A stretch of DNA of 64,000 bases from assembly GCF_002288925.2 (NCBI RefSeq), contig NW_022098063.1:742326-806325 (forward strand). Direction: 5' to 3'. Made by a program: the position numbers and the translations under genes. The notes under the pieces are model-generated. The model saw nothing but the letters and a program-made list of their open reading frames with translations, was not told the origin of the DNA and did not search any database. The DNA comes from Delphinapterus leucas (taxonomy: Eukaryota > Chordata > Mammalia > Artiodactyla > Monodontidae). Shown piece by piece: positions 1 through 10,644 of the stretch; position 1 is the first letter of the stretch; every line of letters starts with the position of its first letter.

Positions 1-466
1 GATCTCAGACAGAAAGGAGGTAATATCACTTCATCAATGAGCTACTTATTAAAAAAAAAAAAAAGCTACATTAAAAAAAGAAAGCCTCTTATTTTTTGCC
101 TGTCATCTCTGGTTCAGTTTTAGAATAGAAAGGAATAAACACAGGTGCATTCTCAGACCAGTACTTGCTTAATAAGAACGGTTTCTCACATGATATAACA
201 AAACATCTCTCAACCTTTTAGAGAATAAAGAAAAATGCAAGTCTTTTACTCTAAAGCTACTATAGAGATAAAATGAAAATATAATAGAGAAAACTGTAAA
301 CACACTATAAGGAAACCTGTATTAAAAATTAATTATAGTTAAAAAGTTAATTGGAAATTTTAAAAAATCGTGGGGTAGTTATTCACAAAAATATTCACAG
401 TAGGACTCCTTACATACAGTCTACTTCAGTTTACTAACAAAAATGATATTATAAATTAGTGGGACA
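1..466. other. Intergenic, no feature recognised
   Basis: AT-rich sequence with short A runs at 50-80. No gene, RNA gene or clear repeat was recognised. Confidence 0.5.
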
Positions 467-686
467 GGGCTTCCCTGGTGGCACAGTGGTTGAGAGTCTG
501 CCTGCCGATGCAGGGGACACGGGTTCGTGCCCCGGTCCGGGAAGATCCCACGTGCCGCGGAGCGGCTGGGCCCGTGAGCCGTGGCCGCTGAGCCTGCGCC
601 TCCGGAGCCTGTGCCTGTGCTCTGCAACGGGAGAGGCCACAGTAGTGAGAGGCCCGCGTACCGCAAAAAAAAAAAAAAAAAAAAAA
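467..686 (+). mobile_element. CHR-type tRNA-derived SINE, short form
   Basis: Begins GGGCTTCCCTGGTGG and shows the tRNA-derived A box (TGGCACAGTGG region) and B box (GGTTCGTGCCC). The GC-rich body and the end GGCCCGCGTACCGC are followed by about 22 A. A probable degenerate TSD (AAATTAGTGGGACA before, AAATTATTAGAACA after) flanks it. Low divergence from the other short-form copies suggests a fairly young, cetacean-lineage insertion. Confidence 0.92.
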
Positions 687-1654
687 TTATTAGAACAGAT
701 CCAACCCTCTTAAAGTAAAAATGTCATTTGATCTTCTATATTTGTCTATAGGGAAAATTCTATCGTAAAGAACCTTTGTGGTGAAGAATAGAGAGTACAG
801 TTATTTATGAGGCTGCCCTTTAATTCAACCAATGAGTTTGATGGAAATGGTTTCCTGACTTCCTTTGTCAGTCAGTGAGGTGCCCTTTCTCTCCCAGTTG
901 GAGACGTCTTCCTCCTCAAGCTCTTAGCTGTGTCTAGGATGTTATGAGTGATTCCATCACTTGGAACCAGAATGCTGGCATTTTTCTATTTGACTATCAT
1001 CTGCCATTTGAACACCTGAAATCCCAAATAAGTCGTGAAACAGTTCTGAGCTTGCCATAGCCATTGGATCTGGCTGTTGTTTTCACTCAACCAGGGTTAG
1101 CTCTCCAACTTCTACCCGGATTCTAAAAACAAAAGACCATGATTTAAGTCCTTGTTCTGCCACTATTTTTGGTGAATGAGTAAAGAGAAGTTGGATTGTC
1201 CAATAAATGACTGTAGAAGTTCTCTCTGGGTTGCCTGGATGAACTAGCTGGGGCAGGGGACCCTGCTCCCCTCACCAGTGGAAGGGGCTGTGTCTCAAAC
1301 AACTTCTTGCGGCACCAGTGATTTCCTTTCTCCCCATGGGAAGAGCTGCACAACAAGCCAACTTCCCACAGGAGCTAATGGCTAGTGTTCACAGACAAAT
1401 GGCACCTAAGCTCAGACCATTCAGCGACCAAGCCCAGACTTTATGTCCCTTGCTCCTAAGTCCACTCTCATCTTGCCCTGTAAAGAGAGAGCAACAGGGG
1501 GTGGGATCCCTCTCTTGAAGCACAGTCCTGTTATACATCCCCCTTCACCTTGACCCTACCTGACTCATCTCTTTGCAAGATGAACAGAGTATGGGGGACC
1601 CTTCTGCCTAAGGCATACACTGAGTAATACTGCTGATGTTTGCAAAAGTGGTTG
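687..1654. other. Intergenic, no feature recognised
   Basis: Unique-looking AT-rich sequence. The short open frames present have no recognisable product. Confidence 0.45.
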
Positions 1655-1765
1655 GCTTTTGGTATGTTATTTTACTTCTTTGACCTTTAGTTTCTGACTC
1701 TGTGAAAAAAGGAAAAAACAATACTTATCTCACAGGATTGTTTTGAAAGTTAAATTTACCTAGTC
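1655..1765 (+). repeat. MIR SINE fragment
   Basis: Degenerate match to the 3' half of MIR: a T-rich stretch ending in CAGTTT-like and TCTGTGAAAA, then ATACTTATCTCACAGGATTG. This is an old, pan-mammalian insertion. Confidence 0.5.
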
Positions 1766-2284
1766 TTTCAACCCATTCCCAAAACACTATTGAGTTAGCT
1801 CTTGTTAAAGAGAAAAACTACAGGCCCCAAATGGCGTCACTTTACTAAAGCCCATGGTACCAAAGCTAGATTTAATACCTAACCTAATTGCAGTTTTTCA
1901 ATCTTCACCAGAAATGTAAGCTGAATCAACCAGTCTGGAATTTTCTGGTTAGCACCAGTGAAGTAATCTGCCACGTGGGCCCTCTTTATCCCCCGCCCCA
2001 CCCCAGGGGAAATAGACAATTTGCATGATAAAACTCTTCCACCTTTCCTTTCTCCCCGACAAAAGATGTCCTGGCCCCAAATTAATCCTTTCTTTTGCTA
2101 ATAGCTTCCTTGCCCCATCTATACAACCCCTCCAAGCTCCCTTCCAGTTGCTAGATGGAATGTTGCCCAATTCCTAAGTGGCCTAATAAAGCCAATTAGA
2201 TCTTCGAATGTACTCAGTTGAATTTTGTTTTTTAAGACTTGCTTGCTGCACTGGTTAAAATAAATCACCATTGAGAGAGTTGTG
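1766..2284. other. Intergenic, no feature recognised
   Basis: No gene or clear repeat seen. Confidence 0.45.
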
Positions 2285-2475
2285 GTGTCAGGAAGAGGGA
2301 GTGGACTTTTGAGTTAGAATTGGCTTTATAGTCTAAGTTTGTTGTTTTGTGCCTTTGTGACCTTGAGTAAATCCTTAACTCTTTGAACTTAAGGGGGCGT
2401 GAATATTAAATATGATGTGTATAAAAGGAATGAGCACACTTGGTACCTAGTACATGCTCAATAAACTGTTAATTT
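2285..2475 (+). repeat. MIR SINE
   Basis: Recognisable MIR body (TTTGTGACCTTGAGTAAATC, then ATGATGTGT...) and the typical end GGTACCTAGTACATGCTCAA followed by TAAA. Diverged and old. Confidence 0.65.
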
Positions 2476-2560
2476 ACCTTCCTGCTTCCCTGCCTTCCTT
2501 TCTCCCTCCTCCTTACTTCCACTCAGGCTTGCTTGCTTCTTATGCCATTCTGACTTCTCC

Positions 2561-2993
2561 TTTTTTTTTTTTTCTTTTTACATTTTTATTGGAGTATAAT
2601 TGCTTTACAATGGTGTGTTAGTTTCTGCTTTATAACAAAGTGAATCAGTTATACATATACATGTTCCCATATCTCTTCCCTCTTGTGTCTCCCTCCCTCC
2701 AACCCTCCCTATCCCACCCCTCTAGGTGGTCACAAAGCACCGAGCTGATCTCCCTGTGCTATGCGGCTGCTTCCCACTAGCTAGCTATTTTACGTTTGGT
2801 AGTGTATATATGTCCATGCCTCTCTCTCGCTTTGTCACAGCTTACCCTTCCCCCTCCCTATATCCTCAAGTCCCTTCTCTATAGGTCTGTGTCTTTATTC
2901 CCATCTTACCCCTAGGTATCCATCTGGGGAAGATTTGGAGGGGTAAAGAGTCAGGATAAGTGGAACAAAGAAGGAGAAGTCATAGATTCCATA
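2561..2993 (-). mobile_element. 5'-truncated LINE-1, 3' end, with an internal fold-back
   Basis: Read on the minus strand this is the 3' UTR of a cetartiodactyl-type L1. It ends in the tail AGCAATTATACTCCAATAAA and a poly-A (a T run at 2561-2573 on +). A TSD of about 12 bp (TGACTTCTCCTT) lies at 2551-2562 and 2994-3005. L1 sequence runs to about 2917, is interrupted by 66 bp copied from the flank, and resumes as AGATTCCATAT at 2984-2994. Confidence 0.85.
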
Positions 2994-3060
2994 TGACTTC
3001 TCCTTCTTTGTTCCACTTATCCTGACTCTTTACCCCTCCAAATCTTCCCCAGATGGATAC
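2916..3060. repeat. Perfect 69-bp inverted repeat with 7-nt spacer
   Basis: Arms 2916-2984 and 2992-3060 are exact reverse complements over 69 positions, checked base by base. The spacer is GATTCCA. The right arm is the genomic flank of the L1 insertion; the left arm is an inverted copy of it placed inside the L1 5' end. In single strand it would form a very stable hairpin. Confidence 0.97.
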
Positions 3061-3610
3061 GAAATGCTTTACAACATTCCACAAATTCCTAATGTGCTGC
3101 ATGGAATGCAGGCATGAATACTTAGCTGATGTGGATATAGGTCTGAAGGCATTTTCTGGAGGGAGCCCTGACTTACTACACATGGAGAGGCCGAGCAAGG
3201 AACATCCGTGTTTGTGATAGTCATTTTTAGTTCACCAAAAAGTGTGGTTAATTCTCACATCAGTAGTGAGAATTTTCATTTTCATGGATATCTGGGCTGT
3301 TCTTTGCTTCCTTCTTCTGCTGAGTTCCTTTTTAGATTTTTTTCAGAGTGCGTCTGTAATTTGGAGGTATGTAGTACAAGGGTTGCAGTACAAGTCAATA
3401 ATTCCAGAGTAGCATTCAAATGTCACTCCTTCCATCCCCTACTTTCTTGGCATCTGAGATGGTGTTGTCGTTTCACACAATGGACTTGCTGTATCCTTGG
3501 AGCCAGAAAGACTAAGAGAAACTGAGACTTGGAATTAGACATTCTTTTGAGGTACTGGGTAAATAGAACCCAGCTGGGATGACGATGAGAGCTCTGTTAT
3601 GTTGTTGGAG
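3061..3610. other. Intergenic, no feature recognised
   Basis: A 105-codon frame at 3208-3525 has no recognisable product and is probably chance. Confidence 0.45.
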
Positions 3611-3991
3611 AGGGACTTCCCTGGTGGTGCAGTGGTTAAGAATCTGCCTGCCAATGCAGGGGATATGGGTTCGATCCCTGGTCCAGGAAGTTCCCACATG
3701 TCACGGAGCAACTAAGCCCTTGCACCACAGCTACTGAGCTTGTGCTCTAGAGCCCACGAGCCACAACTACTGAGCCTGCGCATCACAACTACTGAAGCCT
3801 GTGCACCTAGAGCCCGTGCTCCACAACAAGAGAAGCCACTGCAGTAAGAAGCCCATGCACAGCAACAAGGAGTAGCCCCCACTTGCCGCAACTAGAGAAA
3901 GCCCGTGCACAGCAACGAAGACCCAACACGGCCCAAAATAAATGAAATTTAAAGAGATTCTGTTAAAAAAAAAAAATCTTAAAAAAAAAAG
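3611..3991 (+). mobile_element. CHR-type tRNA-derived SINE, long form
   Basis: Starts AGGGACTTCCCTGGTGG with a B box (GGTTCGATCCC), followed by the long body with repeated ACAACTACTGA units and a 3' A-rich tail. The 10-bp TSD GTTGTTGGAG lies at 3601-3610 and 3992-4001. Confidence 0.92.
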
Positions 3992-4001
3992 GTTGTTGGA
4001 G

Positions 4002-4960
4002 GGGCTCTCTCTCTAGAGGTCTAACTCAAATAACTTCAAGTCTCAGGCAGTTAAACAAATTAATAAAGGGGCAGGTGTAATACAATAGGGAGTGCTGGAG
4101 ACTGTGGCAAACCAGAGAACATATTTTTGCTCTAAAGACATTCACCTTTTAAAATTTCAAATACTGATAATGCCAAACCAACTGTTAGTGGGCCAAATTT
4201 GCCCTATGGGCCATCTGTTTGTTACCTCCCCAAGACTTAACAGAACTTAATCTCTAGGAGATACGACAACAGATAATAGTGGTGAGCCAGAGAAGTGGTC
4301 ACCATCAGGAAGGCTTAACCAGATATAAAAGGAGTGACCTGAAAGTGATGTTATAGCAAGCAGTAAGAGGGAAATAAGCCAGCAGTTAATGGGTTTCAGG
4401 AATAAGAGTGGCAAGAGGCAGTCTCAGTGAAGGCCTCTAAGCCCTCTGTGATAGTGGAGGGAAGGAAATAGAGCTCCCAACCAGGAAGGCCTAGGGTCTG
4501 AGAATGGTGATCATTATTGGGAATCAGAACTAGGATGTAACAAAGGGCAAGACCAGGTATCACTTATTACTGAATCACTTGCATATTGAACTCGTAATCC
4601 TTAAATCCCTTAAAAATATTTTTATTGCTTCTTAAAAACTGATTTTTAAACTTGCTTATATAGAGAATTTAGAAAATACAGAAAAGCATAATAAAAAAGA
4701 ACTTTTGAACTGTCCCACTGAAGGAAAGACAGCACTGTTTGCAAAGCATGGGGCCAGGCAGGGAATCAACAGTTTCTGTCTTTGGGAAGAGGACTTTGGG
4801 ATATGGGGGCAGGAAACTGGGTTAAGAGCTAGAAGCGTGTTGGCTAGCCTTCGCGGGTTACCTAAAGCAGCACTGATTTCAGACCATTTTAGATAATTCA
4901 TCATGATTTTTAGTTTGAAAATATTGTAGTTAAGAGCCAGAATATAAAACCTCGCTCCTA
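4002..4960. other. Intergenic, no feature recognised
   Basis: No confident repeat or gene. Open frames at 4656-5003 run into the neighbouring SINE and are not genes. Confidence 0.45.
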
Positions 4961-5086
4961 GGACTTCCCTGGTGGTCCAGTGGTTAAAACTCCACGCTTC
5001 CACTGCAGGGGGAATGGGTTCAATCCCTGGCTGGGGAACTGGGAAACTAAGATCCTGCAGGCTGTGCAGCCGAAAAAATTTTTAAA
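4961..5086 (+). mobile_element. tRNA-derived SINE, short/older type
   Basis: Begins GGACTTCCCTGGTGGTCCAG and has a B box (GGTTCAATCCC). It ends early after GATCCTGCAGGCTGTG and a short A run. The flanks AAAACCTCGCTCCTA and AAAACCCTAGCTCCTG are an imperfect TSD. Confidence 0.85.
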
Positions 5087-5835
5087 AACCCTAGCTCCTG
5101 TCTAGTTAGATCTTCAGTATTCATAATACAACCTAATCTCTTTAAGGAGTTGTGAATTCTCAGGATGTCAAATATCCATGTCTTACTAAAATGCATGTCC
5201 TAAATTCCTTTTTGGAAATTATGGACTATTTTGGATTATATACACCACTGATGTTTCACATCATCGGATTATATTGTCTTAGAATAATTTTGGTTTTGCT
5301 AAATATATGTATAGAAAAATATGAATTTTTTTGGTCTTCAACTATTGGCCTGTTTTATGTAACAGGTGTGGGTCAATGTATGTGTTTTTAGTATAGGAGT
5401 ACTTCCAGGGCAAGTAACAAGTCATTGTGAATATAACCATATGTCTCAGACCAAAATTAATTCTTGTCATCTAAGATGTTACCGTATTGAGTTCTAATTC
5501 TGGAGTTTGTATTCAAAAGCTATTATTTGACAATGATTTTGTACAAAAAAGGAGAGATATTTTAGAAGAGAAACATGATACTTAGAGGAGAAAATTTCAA
5601 CTTACGATTTTCTGGGCTAGTCTTAAACGGTACTCACATCTTTTCTAAAATAAACTACAAAAAATCATCCATGATATGCCCATATAATGTGATTTTCATT
5701 GAATAGGGGCTTTGTGTATAACAGGTCTCAAAATGGAACATGTAAAACGTCAGATTTCCCATATGTGACTGCCACAATGAGTCCGCTCAAGCATCCTAAC
5801 ACCTGATATTCTAACATTTATTTGTACATTTTTTC
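5087..5835. other. Intergenic, no feature recognised
   Basis: AT-rich; the 79-codon frame at 5152-5391 has no known product. Confidence 0.45.
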
Positions 5836-5847
5836 TTAAACTTCCTC

Positions 5848-5899
5848 TTTTTTTTTTTTTTTGGTCACAGCCACAACTGCTTCAGCAATTTTGTGATTT
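5848..5899 (-). mobile_element. Very short poly-A retro-insertion of unknown source
   Basis: A 52-bp insert (15 T plus 37 nt on the + strand, so a poly-A tail on the minus strand) is flanked by an exact 12-bp TSD, TTAAACTTCCTC, at 5836-5847 and 5900-5911. The 37-nt body matches none of the SINE or L1 ends seen in the window. It looks like the 5'-truncated end of a polyadenylated RNA inserted by L1 machinery. Confidence 0.7.
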
Positions 5900-5911
5900 T
5901 TAAACTTCCTC

Positions 5912-6294
5912 CTTCAAGAGAGTTTTAAAAACATGAATTATCTCTGAAAACTTGAAAAAAATGTAGTAAAAGTGGTAAGAAATTGAATTATTGCCAGGCA
6001 TATTTTGCTCATAGGTTTTAGCTCAAGGTATTTATGTAGTAGAAATGATTTACAGTGGTAAACATCTCTAGCTGAATCATCAGTGAATGTTTAATGGATT
6101 AGTTAAGAAACAGCAACTTAGGAAATGTAGGTTCTAATCTTAGCTCTTTCCGATATAATTTCATGGTGTAAAGACATTCATTTCACTCTAAGTTATCTCA
6201 ATTTTGTTTATTATGAAATTGGGGAAACGATTAATAAATATCCACTTAACAGTGTGGAAAAAAATTAAAGAAGTTTTATGGTATCACAGAAAGA
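5912..6294. other. Intergenic, no feature recognised
   Basis: Possibly a very degraded MIR near 6110-6240; otherwise nothing recognised. Confidence 0.35.
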
Positions 6295-6800
6295 AACAGG
6301 CTCAGAGTTAGAAGATCTGGTTTCTGAACACAGTCTTGTCACTTAAAATAGCTATTTTTTCGATCCCTGGTCTGGGAAGGTCCCACATGCTGCGGAGCAG
6401 CTAAGCCCATGCGCCACAATTACTGAGCCCACGTGCCACAACTACTGAAGCCCGCACGCCTAGAGCCCATGCTCTGCAGCAAGAGAAGCCACCACAATGA
6501 GAAGCCCGCCCACTTCAACGATGAGTAGCCCCCGCTCATGGCAACTAGAGAAAGCCTGTGCGCAGCAGCGAAGATCCAACGCAGCCAAACATAAATAAAT
6601 AAATAAATACATTTAAAATAGCCATTTTAATTTAGACAAACCATTTCATTTTCAGAGGCTGGCATTTTTCCTTATCTGGCAAATAGAAATAAAAGTAAAT
6701 ATCTTATTTACTTTGTAAGGCTGTAGGGAAAAGCAAAATGAAATAACGTTGGTAAAAAGACTTTATAAATTGTAAAGTGCTATGTAAATGTAAGTTATAA
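6295..6800 (+). repeat. MIR SINE interrupted by a younger SINE
   Basis: MIR-like start (CAGAGTTAGAAGATCTGGTT) before 6360 and MIR-like 3' part (TAAAGTGCTATGTAAATG) after 6613. The CHR SINE sits between them. Confidence 0.5.
6361..6612 (+). mobile_element. CHR-type SINE, long form, 5'-truncated
   Basis: Begins within the B box (CGATCCCTGGTCTGGGAAGG), lacking the first ~60 bp, and ends in an (AAAT)n tail. Near-perfect TSD TTAAAATAGCYATTTT before (6343-6358) and after the element. Confidence 0.9.
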
Positions 6801-7329
6801 TTTCAGAAATAACACCAGGGCTTTGCTATAGTATCATCTGCTTCAGCATGGAATTCAATAGAATGCTGCTCTAATTTGAACTGTTCAAAGGGGTATGTCA
6901 GTGGCAAGGCTATAGCACATTCATCTTTGCAGAAATTTTGAGCTGAGTATTATAATGAAATTCAAAAGATATTTATTTTAGAATTCTAGTTCTGTTAAGT
7001 CATATATATGCTATTTCAATGATTTACATTTGTTTTGAGAAATATCAGATTTTTCCCTGTTCATGTGTTCTCCATTCCTTTCACTACCAGCCCTACTCCC
7101 GAACAATAAACTAAAAACAGATATAGAAGCATCAATGGTCACCTTCATGTTCCAGGCCTCTTGAAAATATATAATATAATCAAAGGGATTGGAAAAGATC
7201 TATGGAGCTGGCTGTAGTAAAAGCGACATATAGTACAGTGATGGCTTGTTTTATTTGCCATTCCCTCTCAAATCAGACAAACCCCTGGTATTTCTAGGGT
7301 ATAGCTGAATCTTTTTTTTTTAAATCAAA
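6801..7329. other. Intergenic, no feature recognised
   Basis: No gene or confident repeat. Confidence 0.4.
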
Positions 7330-7585
7330 AGCACATTTAGTAACATGATGAATATAATTAACACTGTTGTATGTTATATATGAAAGTTGTTGAGAATAAA
7401 TCCTGAGTTCTCATCACAAGAAAATAATTTTTTCTGTTTCTTTAATTTTATATCTATATGAGATGATGAATGTTCACTAAACTTACTGTGATAATCATTT
7501 CATGATGTAAGTGAAATCATTATACCTTAAACTTACACAGTGCTGTAGGTCAATTATATCTCAATAAAACTGGAAGGAAAAAAAG
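7330..7585 (+). mobile_element. Old LINE-1 3' UTR end
   Basis: Matches the old mammalian L1 3' end: AACACTGTTGTATGTTATAT, GAGTTCTCATCACAAG, and the close GTAGGTCAATTATATCTCAA followed by TAAAA. A similar pair occurs at 59.4-60.0 kb. Confidence 0.7.
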
Positions 7586-7825
7586 CATATTTAATGTTTC
7601 TATCCCTGTCTTCTCCCTCATAGTCCAGATTCTAATATCCAGCTGCATACTTGATATTTCTATATTAATTTCAATGTTGGTACTTGAAACATGGCATGGA
7701 CAAAACAGCATTCTTGGCACCCTGTTTTGATACCCATCTCCCCCAAACATGTTCATCACCCCAGTCTTCCCTATCTCAATTGATGACAGCATTATCACTC
7801 AGTTACTCCCATCACTAATCCCCCA

Positions 7826-8466
7826 AAGGTTTGCTGGGCCAGGCAGAGACAGTGCAACACAGAGAGCAATTTGTGTGTGTGTGTGCGTGTGCGTGTGTGT
7901 GTGTACCACATCTTCTTTATTCATTCATCTGTTGATGGTCACTTAGGTTGCTTGCATATTTTGGCAATTGTAAATAATGCTGCTATAAGCATTGGTGTGC
8001 ATATATCTTTTTGAATTGATGTTTTCCTTTTATTCGGATATATACCCAGGAGTGAAATTGCTGGATCATATGGTAGTTCTATTTTTAGTTTTTTGAGGAA
8101 ACTCCAGACTGTTTTCCATGGTAGCTGCCCCAACTTACATTCCCACCAACAGTGTAAAAAGGTTCCCTTTTCTCCACACCCTCTCCAGCATTTGTTATTT
8201 GTGGTCTTCTGATGATAGCACAGAGAGGAATTTTAATAAGTCGACTTTGCTAGGTTCCTCCCTGTCTACTACACCTAGTTCACACTATAGTTATCTACAG
8301 TGGTAGTTTCCTTCTTGGAATAGGTCCTCTGCATTCTTTAGGCAGTTAAGGGAAACGTCAAAATTTCTTCCTGATTCTTTTGGGTTTTCATTGTTTTCAG
8401 CTTGGAAATAATCCACATGCCAAAGAGACATCTTGGGGTGGCAAATTTTGTTCCCCTACAGTACCT
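7826..8466 (-). mobile_element. LTR of endogenous-retrovirus type, split by an L1 fragment
   Basis: Two parts (7826-7872 and 8219-8466) match the LTR at 10781-11292 in the same order: TTTGCTGGGCC, then TTTCTTCCTGA, then GGGTGGCAAATTTTGTTCCC. The insertion at 7873-8218 separates them. Confidence 0.6.
7873..8218 (-). mobile_element. LINE-1 ORF2 C-terminal fragment without 3' UTR, preceded by a (TG)n tract
   Basis: On the minus strand this encodes the end of L1 ORF2 ([20 protein letters not shown], then LLGIYPN). On the + strand a (TG)n tract at 7873-7904 stands where the 3' UTR should follow. A 15-bp TSD with one mismatch (CACAGAGAGCAATTT at 7858-7872, CACAGAGAGGAATTT at 8219-8233) bounds the whole unit. 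Confidence 0.75.
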
Positions 8467-8519
8467 TTAAGAAAACACATGAAAGGAAGTAAGGACTCGG
8501 CTCTATCTAGTACTGCCTT

Positions 8520-8620
8520 GCTGTCAGGTCTTTCATTAGTAACTTAAAATGTGTGGTCCTCAGTTTTCTTAGCTATAAAATAAATAGATTATAGAAGGTC
8601 ATCTCTGAGGAGCCCAGCGA
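8520..8620 (+). repeat. MIR SINE fragment
   Basis: Contains GTCCTCAGTTTTCTTAGCTA followed by TAAAATAAATAG and TTCTAGAATTCC, as in the MIR 3' half. Old. Confidence 0.45.
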
Positions 8621-8664
8621 TTCTAGAATTCCATAATTCTATGATGATGATTTGTTCCCATGTG

Positions 8665-8866
8665 TTTTTTTTTGCGGTACGCAGACCTCTCGCTGTTGTG
8701 GCCTCTCCCGTTGCGGAGCACAGGCTCCGGACGCGCAGGCTCAGCGGCCATGGCTCACGAGCTTAGCCGCTCCACGGCACGTGGGATCTTCCCGGATCGG
8801 GGCACGAACCCGTGTCCCCTGTATCGGCAAGCGGACTCTCAACCACTGCGCCACCAGGGAAGCCCC
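8665..8866 (-). mobile_element. CHR-type SINE, short form
   Basis: Antisense copy: T run then GCGGTACGC..., ending CCACCAGGGAAGCCCC. B box and A box are intact on the minus strand. The TSD is weak. Confidence 0.92.
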
Positions 8867-8891
8867 GGAAAGACCCTGTGTTTCCATTTTT

Positions 8892-9548
8892 TGTTGCAGG
8901 AAAGAAAGTGGGGCTGGAGAGGATGGTCACTTCCCAGGTCTCAGGTGAGTCAGCTGCCAAATGTGGGTTCTTGGCTTCTCGCAGGAAAGAATTCAACAGT
9001 GAGCCATATAGTAAAGTGAAAGGTTTATTCAGGGAGATACACACTCCATAGACAGAGTGTGGGCCATCTTGGAAGGTGAGAGAAGCCATGGGAGAAACAC
9101 ACTCCACAGAGTGTGGGCCATCCTAGAAGGCAAGAGAGGCACCAGGGTACAGGGTTGTCAGTTTCTATAGGGCTGGGTAATTTCACAGGCTAATGAGTGA
9201 GAGGATTATTCCAACTATTTTGGGGAAGCGGTGGGGATTTCCAGGAATTGGGCCACCGCCTACTTTACTGCCTTTTATGGTCAGCCTCGGAACTGTCATG
9301 GTGCCTGTGGATGTGTCATTTAGCATATGCTAGTGTATTAAAATGAGCGTAAAATGAGGCTCAAGGTATAATGGAAGTCAGCTTGTCCGCCATCTTAGAC
9401 CAATTTGATTCTAACCAGTTTATGTCGTATCCTCTGGCTATGTCATTCTTTAAAGGTTGTGCCCTGCCCCCTTCCTTTCTCATTTTCACCTCAGGATGAA
9501 TTCTAGCACCATTTTGAAGCTCCTTGTTAATGGATGGGCTCACTACAT
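8892..9548 (-). mobile_element. LTR of an endogenous retrovirus (gammaretrovirus-like), solitary
   Basis: On the minus strand it runs from TGTAGTGAGCCC to CTTTCCTGCAACA (TG...CA ends). It has a TATA-like ATAAAAGG and a poly-A signal AATAAA (complement at 9024-9029). An internal duplication of about 55 bp is seen at about 9038-9145. No coding sequence of the virus is attached. Old and non-functional as a virus; class assignment is tentative. Confidence 0.6.
9038..9145. repeat. Imperfect tandem duplication inside the LTR
   Basis: ACACACTCCA...CAGAGTGTGGGCCATC followed by GGAAGGTGAGAGA occurs twice in tandem with a few differences, next to the poly-A signal of the LTR. Confidence 0.7.
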
Positions 9549-10029
9549 CAAGAATAGGGTGATGAAAGGCACAGGTCTTGAGTTTAAGGTCCTAGCAGGT
9601 TGCTATAGGCGCTCACATACAGGGTTGTTGCTTTGAGTAAGGAAGATGAACAAAACCTGTCCCCTCTCTCTGCTCAAGGATTGTGACTCTATATACTGGT
9701 TTTGGAACTTCAACTTTGAAAACTAAAAGTTATTTAATAATTACTTTTGCAACATTTTCCCTCAAGGATATTTGAGGATGAAGAGCAGAACATAATTGCC
9801 AGGTTGCTTTTAAGCAAAGTTCATATTTCCCTCTATACTTCAAAACACAAAGAGAATTAAAAGGAGAACTAGGGTTGGGGCATATGCCTTTTAGTTATTG
9901 GCTCAAATGAGGTATTGCCAACAGATGACTTGTTAGATCAAGATGCCCTGCAGCTCAAAGCTATCAGGAGGTGTTTTTCCTCAAAGAATTTCAAGGTTGA
10001 GATTTTTTTTATCCCCTTAGAGAGACTGT
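9549..10029. other. Between two LTRs; possible retroviral remnant, no coding sequence
   Basis: No recognisable protein on either strand. The part next to 10030 may belong to the LTR or internal region of the following element. Confidence 0.35.
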
Positions 10030-10465
10030 TTAACATACAGGATGTCATTTCAGGGTGTCCCTGAAAGCAGAAAATAAATTTCTCATATGGAAGGTGCATT
10101 CCCTGCATCTGGAGGTAGAAGGACACGCTTATCACCAGAGATAGGGAATTTAGGGTGGAGAAGCCTATATAAACAAACATTGTTACTACTTTAATTTACT
10201 ACCCCAAAGACAAACTGTTTAGGTTCTTCACTAATTAAGCACCCAAAGCCCAAGTTTCTTTGTCCTCTTAATTCCTCACAAATTTATCGTCTCAAAACTA
10301 TAAAAGCTGTATGCTTTGGTCACTACCTAGATCCTGTTTCAATGAGACCTGCATGCGCATTAATTAAAATTGTTGTTTTTCTCCTGTTAACCTATCTTGT
10401 GTCAATTTTATTATTAGTCCAGTCACAAGAACTCAAGAGGGGTAGAGAAAGTTTCTCCCTCCTCA
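10030..10465 (+). mobile_element. LTR fragment, copy C of a three-copy family
   Basis: Shares CCCTGAAAGCAG, CTGCATCTGGAGGTAGAAG, and the 3' part ATTATTAGTCCAGTCACAAG, AAGAGGGGTAGAG and CCTCAACA with the LTR at 13236-13736. The 5' portion appears lost or diverged. Confidence 0.6.
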
Positions 10466-10644
10466 ACAGTGGTAACAAATTATTGTTGTGGTGAAAATGT
10501 CCCCTTAAATAGGATTGTAGTATATTAAAAAAATATATATATATCTGCCAACAAAAGCATAGACTGACAATTTTAAAAGATAGAGGAGAGAAATTATGAT
10601 TATGTTCTGTTCTTTTCCTATGAGAAAAATCACCACTTTAGGTA

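Noticed and set aside
467..686. tRNA gene (A and B boxes present), here and at the other SINEs
   Set aside because: The tRNA-like part is the head of a SINE with a SINE body, poly-A and TSD; it does not fold as a complete tRNA.
8652..9107. Open frames of 80-120 codons over SINEs, recurring at about 14.6, 33.7, 48.8, 50.1, 53.6 and 60.4 kb
   Set aside because: All are translations of the same GC-rich SINE body ([24 protein letters not shown] peptide); not genes.
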